Shown: positions 26,480-37,700 of the stretch, one piece after another
How positions within the stretch are numbered: position 1 is the stretch's first letter
Layout: the number at the start of each line of letters is the position of its first letter
NCBI GenBank assembly: GCA_013399115.1
Contig: VXAA01003847.1
Span: forward strand, 103,855-167,854
Direction of reading: 5' to 3'
Source of the DNA: Anseranas semipalmata
Lineage: Eukaryota > Chordata > Aves > Anseriformes > Anseranatidae
Length of the DNA: 64,000 nt
The notes under the pieces: generated by a model
Told to the model about the DNA's origin: nothing
Database searches by the model: none
What the model saw: only the letters and a program-made list of their open reading frames with translations
Program-made: the position numbers and the translations under genes

Positions 26480-27660
26480 ATCCAATATAGAGGCATCCAA
26501 AAATTCAAATAATTCAAAGAATGAGAACTCTGATGAAGTGACAATGAGCTGCTACTAAAAATAACAAGTACTAAGTAGAAGTACTAATAACCTAAAGAAG
26601 ATAAGGCAAACATTACTTAAACCTTAATTCATAGCCATAAACTAGGACAGGGACCATCCAACAGATACAGCTGTATTCATTAGCATTCAATATCACTGCA
26701 CTGCTGTCTAGCGATCTCCTTAAAAGTCTTTAGCTTTATCCCCTAAAGACCTTTTGGAAATTGAACTTCTTGACCCGACACAGTCTTCTCCAGGCATACA
26801 CATCATTCTGGTTATCTATTACCTGAAGAGGTCTTGATGGGGTCAAAGTCATTATCTACAAATTCTGAACACTATAGAGTAAGACAGAAAAAAAAAGGGT
26901 ACAACTTCTTCATATCACCAAATCATAGTTTTGGATAAAGAGTATTTTTTTTTTCCAAATATGAATAAATCTGATGCGTGGCTGATGTATACTTTCACGC
27001 GCAAAGTAGTCTGTGGACTGCAGTACCTAACTGAACACATAAGATCTAATGACATAAGAGCTGATAATAAATGTTTTTTCTTTAAGTATTCCAAAATCAG
27101 GGATGAAGAGGCTGTAGGGTCAATAGAAAATGAAAGTATAAATGAAAGTATAAAAGAACATCTTAAAGAAGAGAGGTCTTCAATTCATTTATACCTTTAG
27201 TCACTGTACGGATATTAAAAAAAGTTTTCATAAGTGAAGCTGTCTTTACTTGGAATAGACTGAAGAATCTGTCTCAGATAAAAGTGCCAGTAGAAGAAGC
27301 TTTAGAAAAATACTGAAAATGAAAAGACAAAATTCTTATATCTGAAAAAGTTCTGAAAAATTGAAATATAAAATCTCAAGAGTATTAACTGTGCTGCTGA
27401 ACAGTGTGCTTTTAAGTTGTGTTAGTATGGCATGAATGTAATATAGCTAAAAAGCAATCAATTTTTGAAAGATTCTAATGGTAAAATGTTGGAAACTGTT
27501 TCTGACCTCTGCACTGGGAATACTGGTAGAAACTGGAACAGTTATAGAAACAGTGAAACACAGAATTGCTGAGGCTGGAAGACACCTGGAGATTATCCAG
27601 AGATAGTCCAACCCTCTGCTCAAAGTAGGACAACAGAAGCAGGTTCTTCAGGGCAATGCC

Positions 27661-27679
27661 TTTTTTTTTTTTTTTTTTT
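27661..27679. repeat. T19 run inside CR1
   Basis: Homopolymer in the 3' UTR of the minus-strand CR1. Confidence 0.95.
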
Positions 27680-27752
27680 AATATCTCTGAGGTTGGGGAC
27701 CCCAGACATCTCTGGCCAACCTGCTCCTTTTTCAAGCCCCTTCATAGTAATT

Positions 27753-27769
27753 AAAAAAAAAAAAAAAAA
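27753..27769. repeat. A17 run inside CR1
   Basis: Homopolymer in the 3' UTR of the minus-strand CR1, about 75 bp from the T19 run. Confidence 0.95.
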
Positions 27770-28481
27770 GGTTTTCTTATGTTCGAGTGGAATTTCTTGT
27801 ACTTCATTTTGTTCCCATTTCCTCTGATCCTTTCACTGGATACCTCTGAGAAGAGCCTGGCTCCACCTTCTTTAGTACCTCCCATCAGGTATTTTTACAC
27901 AGTGATGAGATCCCTCCAAGTCTTCTACTCTCTAGGTCCCATTTCTTTCAGTTTCTCTTTGTATGTCAGATTCTCCAAGCCCCTTAATCAACTTCATGCC
28001 CCTTTGCCAGACTCACTCCAGTATGTCCAGGTCTTGCTTGCCTTGGAGAGCCCAGCACTGGACACAATACTCAGATGTGTCTCACCAGCACTGAGTGGAA
28101 GGATCACCTCAATCAAAGGTAACCCTCTTCCTAACACAGCCCAGGAGGCTGTCAGTCTTTTTTTGGAAGGGCATGTTGCTGGGTCATATTCAACTTCTTG
28201 TCCACCAGGATACCCAGGGCCTTCTCTGCAAAGCTGCTTTTCCAGATGGTTGGCCCCAGCCTACACTGATGCATGGGCTTATTCCTCCCCAGAGGCAGGA
28301 GTTGGCATTTCTGTTTGTTGAGCTTCATGAGATTCCTGTTTGCCTATTTCTCCAGCCTGTCATGAAAGGTCCATTTAAATGGCAGCACAACGTTCCAGTG
28401 AACCAGCCATGCCTCCCAGTTTTGTATCATCTACAAATTTGCTGAGGGTGCTTTCTTCCAGTCCTCACACAACTTCTGTAG

Positions 28482-28859
28482 TCACCATGGCCTTTCAAAG
28501 AAGACCAACAGTCGTCTCACGACGACATCAGCCAGCTGCCTCAGTACTTGTGGGAACATCTCATCAGGTCCCATGGACTTATGTATGTCAAGTTTATTTA
28601 AACATCCTCTAGCCAGATCCATCTCCACCAAGGGAAAATCTCGATTGCTCCGAAATCTTCCACTGGTCTCAGGGACCTGGAATTCCTGAAGGTGAGTCTT
28701 ATCAGTAAAAATGGATGTGAGGAAGGTGTTGAGTATTTCAGCCATTTCTGCATCCTTTGTCTCCAGGTCCTCTGTCCCATTTAGCTGTAGCCTCCCATTT
28801 TCATACTTGTAGAAGGCCCTCTTGTTTTCCTTTACACACGTCATCAGACTCAGCTCCAA
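28482..28859 (-). pseudogene. CR1 ORF2 fragment, region just before the RT core
   Basis: A 125-codon open frame with the pieces VKENKRAFYKY, LNGTEDLETKDAEMAE, TDKTHLQEFQVPET, LNKLDIHKSMGPDEM and VLRQLADVVVRRL. These are in the order found between the CR1 endonuclease and the reverse transcriptase palm. It ends at FERPW, where the internal deletion begins, so no catalytic aspartates remain. It is a fossil of a LINE protein, not a host gene. Confidence 0.88.
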
Positions 28860-29025
28860 ATATGCCTTGGCTTCTCTAACCTCTTTTCTGCATGTCTCTC
28901 AGGCAATGTCTGTATATACCTTCCAGGACACCTGTCCCTGCTTCTACCTCTTGATTGCTTCCTTTTCACATCTGATTTTAGTCAGGAGCATTTTGTTCAA
29001 CCATGTGGCCTCCTGCCACCTTTGT

Positions 29026-29607
29026 CTAACTTCCCACACATTGGGATGGATCAATCTTGAGCCTGGAGGAGGTCATACCTGAAAACCAGGCAGCTCTCCT
29101 GGACTCCTCTCCAGGGCCATATCCCGTGGGATTCTTCGAAGCAGATCTCTGAACAGGCCAAAGCCTGTTTTCCAGAAGTCCATAGCTGTGAACCTGATTT
29201 TTGCCTTGTACTCTGTTCTCAGGATCCTGAACTCCCCCATCTCTGCAGCTAAGGATGTCTCTGACCTTCACATCTGTAGTGAACCTGACTGGAGGATGGT
29301 TAAAGTCTCCCATGAGGACCAGAGTATGCAAATATAAGGTTTCTTCTAGTTTTCTGAAGAAGGCCCCATCTACTTCTACTTTCTGTTCCAGCATTCTGTA
29401 GCAGATGTCCACCACAACACTCAATGTTGGTCTGCCTGCTAATCCTGACCTGGTAGGAAACAGGATAGGTAAGCACAAAAACAAATAAGGTATCTTGAAG
29501 AAGAACTGATACAGGTTTTGTAGAGGGAGGTCATGGTCTCCTGATCCATTGGAGTTCCTAGAAGAAATCAAAATGAGTCTGTAGGCTAGAAGTCGTTCAG
29601 TTAACAT
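29026..29607 (-). pseudogene. CR1 endonuclease fragment with internal deletion
   Basis: A 193-codon minus-strand frame. Its first roughly 45 residues (upstream of about 29,470) are flanking DNA read by chance. From SVVVDICYRMLEQ it follows the CR1 apurinic-like endonuclease to VLMGDFNHP (GDFNHP at 29,293-29,310), which contains the conserved Asp and Asn of the active-site loop. It then skips about 50 residues to DVKVRDILSC and the linker (KNPTGYGPGEES) that leads to the RT. The conserved SDH motif near the domain's end has been lost or altered, so the domain cannot be functional. Confidence 0.85.
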
Positions 29608-30189
29608 ATCATTTACGTGGGAGTTTCTGTGGAGTTTTTCACAAAGTCCCTATAAAACTGCTACAATACAAGAGTCATGGGGTAAGAAAGAAAGCCCACT
29701 AGTGGATTGTTAGATGCAACTAAAACTGGAAGCAGAATAAGAATAAATAGTAATTACTCAAAAAGTAAAAAATACCAATTTGAATTCCAGAGGAATCTTA
29801 GCTGAATCGGATACTCTTCAATATATTCATAAGCGGTAAACAATGGGAGGTTTCCATAAATTTGTAAAAAGTAATAAAGTGACAACACCTCGTTATGATT
29901 ATACGTTTGGGAAAATAAATACAAAAGCCAGAAGTAAAGGACTGAGGAAGGGCATCCTGGCAGTAAGTCACTGAGTAATGAACTGGAAGGTAAAGCACTG
30001 GTAAAGGAAAGGTAACGCACATAGGAGAAGCAATACTAACTGTATGCACACACCAATGCATTCTGAACTAGCTGTTATCCCTCATGAAAAAGAAATTAGA
30101 GTGTTTTAATAGGTTAAATATGACATTTTTGGTGAAGCAACTAGGATGTAAGGATATTTTAGGAAAGGAATATACGGATATCATAGCAT
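29471..30189. other. AT-rich DNA, no gene recognised
   Basis: Between two LINE remains. Minus-strand frames at 29,754-30,061 are hydrophobic by composition only. Nothing else is seen. Confidence 0.55.
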
Positions 30190-30815
30190 AAATCCACAGC
30201 ACATCTTAAATGGGTGTTCTACTTCTGTCTCCAAAAAGCTAGAGGAGAACTAGAAAAGCTGCAAAGAATGGCAACAGGAAACATCACAAATATAATATAG
30301 CTCACACAGAAAAGGTAACTCAATAGATTTGGACTTAGCAGCCCAGAAAAGAAATTCCTATTGGGAAATACAATAAAACTATATAAAATCATGACTGAAG
30401 GCAAATAGGGAACAGTGATTCATCATTACACAAAAAGCTGGAGACATCAAGTGCAAACAGCAGGTAGCAATTCTGAATAAAAAATAGAATACCTTCTTCA
30501 CATAAATCAGAGTTAAACTGTGCGACTCATTGTCCCAAGATGCTGAGGATGCTAAAAGTTTACTTGACTTCAGAATTGACCAGACCCATTCATTGAAAAA
30601 AAAAAAAGAAAGAAAGAAAGAAATCCATTAAGGACTACTAAACACAACTAAATGACAACTGGAATAACGTCTGAGCTGTAGGTTGTTTGAAGATGGGACA
30701 CTATATTGGGGAACTACCTCCTCAACCTTGCCTTGTTTCTGACCATGTTCTTATATTGCTCCTTAGTTATATACTATGAGCCACCGTCTGCCACAATGAA
30801 AACAGTCCTCCACTG
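30190..30815 (+). mobile_element. Old CR1/L3-like LINE relic (ORF2 end and 3' UTR)
   Basis: The clearest of the old relics. In order: 'agaaaagctgcaaagaatgg' (30,251-30,270), 'cagcccagaaaagaaa' (30,339-30,354), 'ctatataaaatcatgactga' (30,379-30,398), 'taccttcttcacataaatca' (30,490-30,509) and 'gcgactcattgtcccaagat' (30,522-30,541), then a decayed 3' UTR. This order and spacing matches the C-terminal end of old CR1/L3-type ORF2s found across reptiles, birds and mammals. All frames are broken. A (GAAA)n tract sits inside it near 30,610. The assignment is from memory of the family; an alignment would set the ends. Confidence 0.65.
30595..30624. repeat. Poly-A and (GAAA)n tract
   Basis: A12 followed by four GAAA units, inside the old CR1/L3-like relic. 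Confidence 0.85.
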
Positions 30816-31236
30816 AAATGGAAAACAAATGAATGCATGAACTGGAAAATTATAGGCAAAAGAAAAATCTCAAATTCATCTGGCCTGAGAATTAAAGAAA
30901 AAGATATGCATTAAGGATATCAAAAGATGAAAGCAAAAAGTGCAGCAAGTATTTTCTGAAGTCCTATCACTATCTTTTTCCATACCCTAAATTTTCAGAA
31001 AGTTGTACAAGATCGTATGTGTGTCTTGTTCATTCAGGAAGCATTATCATCAACAAGATCTTAAAAATCTTAGTACCCTCAAAAAGTGAGAACTTTTGTC
31101 TGATGTGTTTGACTGATCTTCCTAGTTGAGGGTTGTACTATCAGTACAATTCCCTGTAAGCTTTTTTAAGGCGAGGAGTTTACACTTTGAATAAAATAGC
31201 ACAATGTAAGCCAGTTCCCATGCTTTTTTTTTTTTT

Positions 31237-31276
31237 NNNNNNNNNNNNNNNNNNNNNNNNNNNNNNNNNNNNNNNN
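31237..31276. other. Assembly gap (40 N) inside a poly-T run
   Basis: Forty N flanked by T14 on the left and T7 on the right. The unread bases are probably a long T homopolymer, so the true length is unknown. A minus-strand frame crossing it is an artefact. Confidence 0.97.
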
Positions 31277-32580
31277 TTTTTTTATGGGCAGCCTAGCAAA
31301 ATGCACAATGCTTTGTAACTGTGGATATCTCCATAGTACACTATATGGCATTCTGTTGTCATCACATTTAGCAGCATTTACTCCCTTATTCCCACCAGAT
31401 CTGGTTTAAATCACATCACTTCATTCACTTTCAGGATCATTTCAGGATCATTCACTCACATTCAGGACATTCACTTTACCTAAGCTAAGACATCTAATTT
31501 AGATACCCTAGTACGGAAGCTAGTCACTGTGAAGTCACAGGATAGGTAGGCTCCTTCAGAGGGCAGTTAAAATCTGCTTATATTCTCCCCAGTAATTTTT
31601 TGGGAGTCATAGAAAAATGGGTCCCTTTAATTAGGCACCTGAAGCTAAGTTGCATGAACAGACCCTTGCAATAACAGGCATCAATTCAGCTGGTTGAATA
31701 TGTATCTTGCCCTGAGCTTCTAAAACAAAAACAATTTCTTAATATGATGTATTTATTATCTCTGCCTTTTTTACTGTGAAAACAAAGAGCAGGTATTCCT
31801 GTCTGAGCAGGAGAAGCAGAGTCACCCACCATCTATCTGTGCTCCCAGTGCCAGCTTTCAAATCTAAATAATTTATTTTTATGATGTTGTTTTATTTTTT
31901 TTCAGTGGAAATAAAAACAACACACACATGCATACTCACAAAACAAAAGCAACAAAAAACACCACAGAATATTTCTTTCCCCAAAATGGTTTTTAGATAT
32001 ACATCTTGAAATTAAATCTTCTCATCATGCTGCACAGAAGCTGCATAGATATAACCCAGGAACACTTTGGGGAAAAGAGTAGTACTGAAAAAAAACAACA
32101 TCCAGATGCCCTGTATTATCTGCCTTACCAGGTATCACACATGTCTATGACAGCAAAGGAGATGCAAGAGGAATAAAGAGGCAGGGCTACAGGACAGGCA
32201 TAATGCATGGTATTATGTCTGAGACTGGTGCACACCCTGCTGTTTCATCCTGGAAAGATGGCATTGAGCTGTAAGGCCATGATGGGATGAACAGAGAAAA
32301 GGAGAAAGGCCAGTTTCTGTAGTGAGAACGTAACTTGAAAAATTAGTATTGAAGATGCAAATGTTGAAGTAAAGCTAGTAGTAGATATTACTATAGATAT
32401 TTTACAAATTTCTTTTTTTTTTTCTTTTAGAGGAATACCACACACATTTTTTCTCTTTTCAGCTGTCTGATCTACTTTTAATGTTCCATGTTCCTCTTGC
32501 CTCTGATCTCCCTTGTACAACTGAGTTTGAAGGGGTCTTTTGATAAAGTCTAGGATGTCTTCAAATAGCACTGAAAAGCA
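31277..32580. other. AT-rich DNA with a short tandem duplication, no gene recognised
   Basis: Near 31,420-31,475 the words 'cattcaggaca' and 'ttcaggatcatt' recur as a small degenerate tandem repeat. No coding sequence is supported. The 108-codon minus-strand frame at 32,245-32,571 has no recognisable domain. Confidence 0.5.
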
Positions 32581-32624
32581 GCACTACACACCTTTTCTCT
32601 TTCTTTTTCTCTTGTCTTCTTCAG

Positions 32625-32883
32625 CTTTGAAGATCAGACTACCTGTTCATCTCCATCAGTAAGTAAAGAAAACTCACATCTCTCTTTGTTTTACAGAAGA
32701 CAGCACAATCTTTGCCTTTTGCACTGCCAGCGTGGACTGTTCCATAGTGCTGGAGGACGCTTTCTTCCTACTGATGGGAAAATTACAAAAAGGCAGGAAA
32801 AGACAAACTTAAGAAAGCTGTTTAAAACATGCCATGCATGTGAAATGCATGTTCCTTTGTGGCACATGGGAAAAAAACTGTAA
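32625..32883 (+). other. Candidate splice-bounded segment(s), product unknown
   Basis: A long pyrimidine tract ending CTTCTTCAG (32,591-32,624) is followed by 34 nt and a strong donor ATCA|GTAAGTAAAG at 32,659. Only 38 nt further a second acceptor TTTGTTTTACAG (to 32,696) opens a frame of about 62 codons ending at 32,883, rich in Lys, Arg, His and Cys (it begins RQHNLCLLHCQRG). A 38-nt intron is shorter than vertebrate introns normally are, so the two signals cannot simply be joined. At most one belongs to a real exon. I do not recognise the peptide. Confidence 0.12.
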
Positions 32884-32998
32884 CTCACAGGGTACAATGC
32901 ACTCCCACGAACCAGACATCCTAACAGATCTGGCTGAGCCCAAGAAACATGGCCTTCACTTTTTTTGACGTTGTTTTGCTATTTCACAGAATACTTAC

Positions 32999-33222
32999 AG
33001 TTCAGGATAGTATGTCCTCTGTGCAAGTAAGCAAACCGGAATGCCCTTAAATGCTCCAGCCATAGCCTTAGCTTTACCAGGGGAGCTAAAGAAGCTGTAC
33101 CCCATCTCCTCTGTAGCATGGGCCAGTCCCAGGGAGGGCAGCAGCTCGGCCCCTGTCAGCCAGGTCAGCCACAGGCACAACGGCGCCAGAGCAAGCACGA
33201 TTTGGATTCTGAGAGATTCATT
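32999..33222 (-). other. Candidate exon with signal-peptide-like hydrophobic segment
   Basis: A locally GC-richer block on the minus strand. It is bounded by TTTGCAG| (exon start near 33,222) and a strong donor GAACT|GTAAGTATTC (33,000-32,993). One frame is open throughout. It contains a hydrophobic core VLALAPLCLWLTWLTG followed by a plausible cleavage point (TGA|EL), then a soluble stretch with EEMGYSFF, KAKAMAGAFKG and AQRTYYPE. The frame has no ATG of its own (the nearby ATG at 33,219-33,221 is in another frame), so a start would have to come from an upstream exon. A TATA-like CTTTATAG (minus strand, near 33,795) and a donor CACAC|GTGAGC (near 33,718) lie upstream and could form a 5' UTR exon. 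No known family is recognised, and chance remains a good explanation. Confidence 0.22.
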
Positions 33223-34633
33223 TCTGCAAACTATTTAAGTCCACAATGGTGACACAGATAGCACAAAATTGTTTCAGCTGAAGTCACAGAATATCATCGC
33301 TAAATGAAAAATCCAAATAGAACAGAGAAACTACAAAGCCAGTGACACAAATACTATTGTTACTACCTAAACATTCTTCATTTAGCTAAGTCCAAATGCA
33401 AATAAAATAAGGTTTTCTTATTCCTCTCTCACACTTCTTTTCCTACTTCAATTTGGAGGAGGTCATTTTGTTGCTTTCTAGGATTTAGAGCTCAGACATG
33501 CCATACACACATAAAGAGAAACTAGAAAATGAAGTAATGAGAAAAAAAAAAACACTTTTCCTTACTCAGGAGATTGTTATATCACTGTGTATTTACTGCA
33601 GCAGAAGTGGCTAATTTTGTTTGGGTCATCTCCTTATTCACACACTTCAGTGCTGCTGGTACATATGCCGCCATCAGCCATGAGAGAGCTGCTGCAAGAA
33701 CAGGGCTCAGTAGCTCACGTGTGTTTCGTCTCCTGCCTGACAGCCTGCTTCAGTCTCAGCAGTACTAAATTACACACACTATGAAAAACACGCTCTATAA
33801 AGCTCAAACATGCTGGCTTTGAAATGAACAGCTTTTCCTATATCTTAGGGTGTTTTTTTGTTTTTTGTTTTTTTTTTTTTTTCATTTCTTGAACAGAGTT
33901 GTAGGGATTTTTTTAAAAAGAAATTAAGATTTTCAATCAGGATGATGTTGCCTCTTCCCGAGACTCTCACAGTTTCCAGCCTGGGTGTAGGAAAGCATAC
34001 GCTTAACTCAAAGTACATGAGTAAAGCCAGTGAGTTCTCAGGCTCTGAACTGACACCATTATAGTCCACTTTTGCCCTGCTATATAATTCTCCATAAGAA
34101 GGAAATGGAAGATATAACAATATCCAATATAATACAGCCAGAGCATAGCTTCAGAGCACCAAATTCTGCATATCTTGTCCTTGGAAGCAGCGTCACTAAT
34201 GCCAGAGAAAATGCTCAAATGAGGGTGAATAGCCCTGTTGTGACTTATCTTTCCAAATTAGCATATATACTTTAACTGGATAAATAATACAACTTCCTGT
34301 ATGCACAAAGATTTTAAACCTATAAGCTTTATAGAAATCCTGTAGAAGTAACATTAGCAACAGTATTTTTCCTCTTTTAATATAAAAATCACCATTTTCT
34401 TTCTTATTTTTTTAATCTTTTTATTACAAAAGAATAGACATTGCAAATGCATTTAAAAAATCATGACTACCTGCATATGCAAGCATGCTTTGTTTATCTT
34501 TTGCTATATTTTAACACTTCAGTAAGATGCTGGGTCTCGTCCAAGGTTGTGACTACCCTGTCATAGGTAAGGACCTACACATGGTAGTAAGAAATCACTA
34601 AGGTTTCTAGGTGTTTGTTTTAAACAAACACAA
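33223..34633. other. No gene recognised; mildly GC-richer patch near 33.6-33.8 kb
   Basis: A less AT-rich patch at about 33,640-33,770 and a T-rich tract at 33,852-33,881 are the only distinctive items. Frames on both strands overlap here and none has a recognisable domain. Confidence 0.5.
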
Positions 34634-34767
34634 CTTCTTTTCTTCTTTTCTTTTCTTTTCTTTTCTTTTCTTTTCTTTTCTTTTCTTTTCTTTTCTTTTC
34701 TTTTCTTTTCTTTTCTTTTCTTTTCTTTTCTTTTCTTTTCTTTTCTTTTCTTTTCTTTTCTTTTTCC
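34634..34767. repeat. (TTTTC)n microsatellite, about 134 bp
   Basis: About 26 nearly perfect TTTTC units, pyrimidine-only on the plus strand. Apparent proteins of Phe/Ser/Leu or Lys/Glu/Arg repeats on either strand come from this tract and are not genes. Confidence 0.98.
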
Positions 34768-37700
34768 CTGAAGTAAAAAGATTAGCAATAATAAAATGGA
34801 AGTTTTCTGTTTTTCATATTAAAGCAGATCTGCAAAAGGCAGTCCTAATCATTGTTCACTTTTTCACTCATATTAGGTTATGATAAATTAGCTGCTAGAC
34901 TTCTTAAACAACACTGGTCTACATCCACCTTACATGTACTTAAAATTAGGTATTGTGTAGATGCTCACAATAACATGCCCAGGAACAAGCATTAATGGAG
35001 AATCCATGTAAGATGTTTCAATTGTGCAAGTTAAACCTGATAGCATATTGACTATCCATTAGTTCAAGCTGCTGCAAATTTCTAACATAGCCATATATTC
35101 TGGGTAAGTACAGGATTTCAGGGCTTTTTTGTGCTCATCTTTTTGTTGGCCAGGTCAGGTATTCTCCCCATATCTAGATGTACAATTGAAGACATTGCCA
35201 CTCTCAGCTGCTCGTCACTGACAGCTGGCTGGGTGCTGCTGCCTTCATCCCTCTGTGCATGGAGGGACTGCAAGGGGAGCCTCCCACGTGTAATTTCAGG
35301 CTATTTAAACCTGCCTTTGCCTGGTCTATATGGGGAACTGCCTATATGGCCCATTCTGTCAGGTGAGCTGTGGGATGGTATTCCCTAGGAAAGGGCAGGG
35401 AATAAAGAGGACAGCAGCCTTTTCCACCAGCACAGCTGTTTGCTAGGCATCTGCCCTCTGTCCTAAGTCATGCTGGTATAATTGCAGGTCTTGTTTGATA
35501 CTGAAGTAGTTAAGCCATCACAAAAAAAAAAAAAAAGTTTTATGGACATGTTTTTTACTTTTAATTTTACAAAGTAAGATCTTTGGAAGAGAAGTTTGAG
35601 TATGTACAAGGGTGGACAGATTACTCCAGTTTAACTATATATTTTTTTCTAAGCTGGTATAAGTCTCCCTTGGACAAGCTCCTTTTCTATCTTTTAAGCT
35701 GATATTTGACAAACAGTACATTTTCAAATCATTCTCTCCTCTTCTAGAAAAGTAGGTCTGTTGGAATAAAAGTCAGCGACAAATATGTTTGTGATTTTTG
35801 TTTGTTTGCTTGTTTTCTTTTGTTTTGTCTTGATGCAGTGCTCAATCTTAAAATCCTGTCTACAAGTGTTGAAATCAAAGTCATATTACAGCAACCTCAT
35901 CTTCCCCACCTCATGCCAAGTTAGTTCTGATTCACCAGTCTGTCTGACTTTGGTGTGACAACTTCAATTACACCAGCTATGTGGCCCAGTGTTATCCAGA
36001 ACACACTGTTATGGGCTCAGGAGACAGGCAGTGCTCCCAACAGAGCAGCACATGAACTAAAAAAAGCTCAAATCACCATTATCCTCTCACCCACTCTTGT
36101 CCTTCTCTCCATATTTTTTTTTTTTTACATTTCATCAAAGTGAAGTAATTTGACCCAAAAGAAAATAAACTGACCCCCCAGAATGGTTCAAACCTACCAA
36201 CAGGAGTCCTCTTAGGCCACTGGAGAGAAGGTGACTTGTCCAGCTGTAGAAAGGGTCCTGATCCCAGTAAGGACCATCATTTAGGATGTCCTGCAAACTA
36301 TAAATCGATAATTTCCAATCCCCAAGAATAAAACTGTGACTGGTTAGATCTACAGTGTACACAAAAGCATCCTTGAAGTTTCGTTAATGTGAACTGCTTA
36401 TTCTAGCTTCCACTGGAGGTGGTACCAGACATATCTTACAAATATAGCACACCTGCCCATGTTTCTGGCTTGCCCTCTGTATTTATTTTACACTGGCCAG
36501 ATTGTCATACTGGGCCAGACTTGGCTCCCCCAGCTTTACAGCACCCCGGGGAGAGCAGACTTAGTGTTCCTCTGTCTCTGAGAGACCCAGGTAACAATAT
36601 CAGGGCCAAGACTGTGGCTGCTCCTTGCACAGGAGAGATTAACAGCAATGGTGTCTGTGTGGAGGGGTGGGCATGCTACATGCAATACTGCATAGCTCTG
36701 TTTCCCAACCTCATCCAGAGTGGAGGGTCTGTCAGAGCAAACTACAGCTCCTTTCTGGTTTGTGTGCCCCAAATACCTTCCCACTGATACAAGGATATGG
36801 TGAACACTTGCATGTCAAGAGATACAGTCAGGTCATGGTGAAAGCCCTTATGGGCTCAGGATACGGGCAGTGTTCCTGAAGGACCAGCATAGACATCCTC
36901 AACGTGTTGTGCTTCCTCCCTTAAGAAATATTGAAGAAAAGAGTGTGACAGCAAGGAAAGGAAATGCAAACCCTCTTATTATGTGAAGTCCAGCTGCACA
37001 CTGCATTACAGTGACCTTCTCAGGTTTTCAGTGTTTTGATTACCTGCTGTCCCATCCACCTCATTCCTCAAAGGTTAATGAGGCTAAACAAGAGAGAAGC
37101 AGAAAGGTCAGCCAACAAAATGCTGATCTATTGACAGAGCCTAAGGAATGCAAAAGGAATGCAGAACTCCAGGAATATGTGAAATACTCCTGTATTACTG
37201 ATATCATGCTAGAGCAAACCCATACACACATCTCCTTCAGAAAGTTTTGCTGTGCATGAGGTAGGGAGCCGATCCTCTCTCTCTAGTCCAGAAAGCTATG
37301 GCTTTAGTGAACCAGCACTATTGTAGTCTCACAGCTGATTTTCTATTTTGTAATATCTGTAATATGGTAAAACATGATGAGGAATCCAGGGATCCAGAGA
37401 TGCAACCAGGGAAATGACTACTTTCCTAATTACCTGTCCAGTACATATGGGAGAAGGCTATGGTTTGTCTCCCAGATTTACCATGTCAATTCTGCTCTTC
37501 ACATCCAGCTCAGGTCTTTCACCAAGGCCATGTAAGTGCCAGCCATCACAGAAATGCTGCTGCTCTCACAGGTGGTACAAGCAAGTGTACAGCTGGAGAC
37601 TTTTCTCTTCCTGTCACCAAGGCTGGGAGCAGAAAAGGGAAGAGGATCTGTCCCTCAATCTAACTGACAACTAAGAACAATGACTAAAAAGCAATTTATG

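Larger units (their letters stand above)
22791..27539. other. AT-rich unique DNA, no gene recognised
   Basis: No gene is supported. A plus-strand frame at 24,114-24,410 (98 codons) and several frames of 60-90 codons have no recognisable domain. Minor structures are a 14-bp tandem repeat, a (TTTA)n tract and an 18-bp palindrome, listed separately. Confidence 0.55.
27545..29470 (-). mobile_element. CR1 LINE, minus strand, with internal deletions
   Basis: Read on the minus strand, the element runs from a partial endonuclease (29,470) through the RT N-terminal part (28,860-28,480) to the 3' UTR at about 27,545 ('cacagaattgctgaggctgg' on the plus strand is the reversed CR1 3' end). Two pieces are missing. 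Just after GDFNHP, about 50 residues of the endonuclease C-terminus are gone. Near 28,451-28,460 the sequence jumps from FERPW/EDW (before RT motif A) to a decayed TLSKFADD region, so motifs A and B are absent. The 3' part is riddled with frameshifts. Two homopolymers (T19 and A17) have expanded inside the 3' UTR at places where CR1 normally has short T or A runs. Confidence 0.92.

Noticed and set aside
27779..28612. Plus-strand frame of 180 codons and neighbours
   Set aside because: Antisense shadows of the minus-strand CR1, not a host gene.
31166..31351. Minus-strand frame crossing N bases
   Set aside because: It reads through an assembly gap of unknown true length.
34561..34883. Open frames of repeated Phe-Ser-Leu or Lys-Glu-Arg
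   Set aside because: They are direct translations of the (TTTTC)n tract.
36419..36787. 122-codon plus-strand frame
   Set aside because: Overlapping frames are open on both strands in this less AT-rich patch, with no domain or signal.
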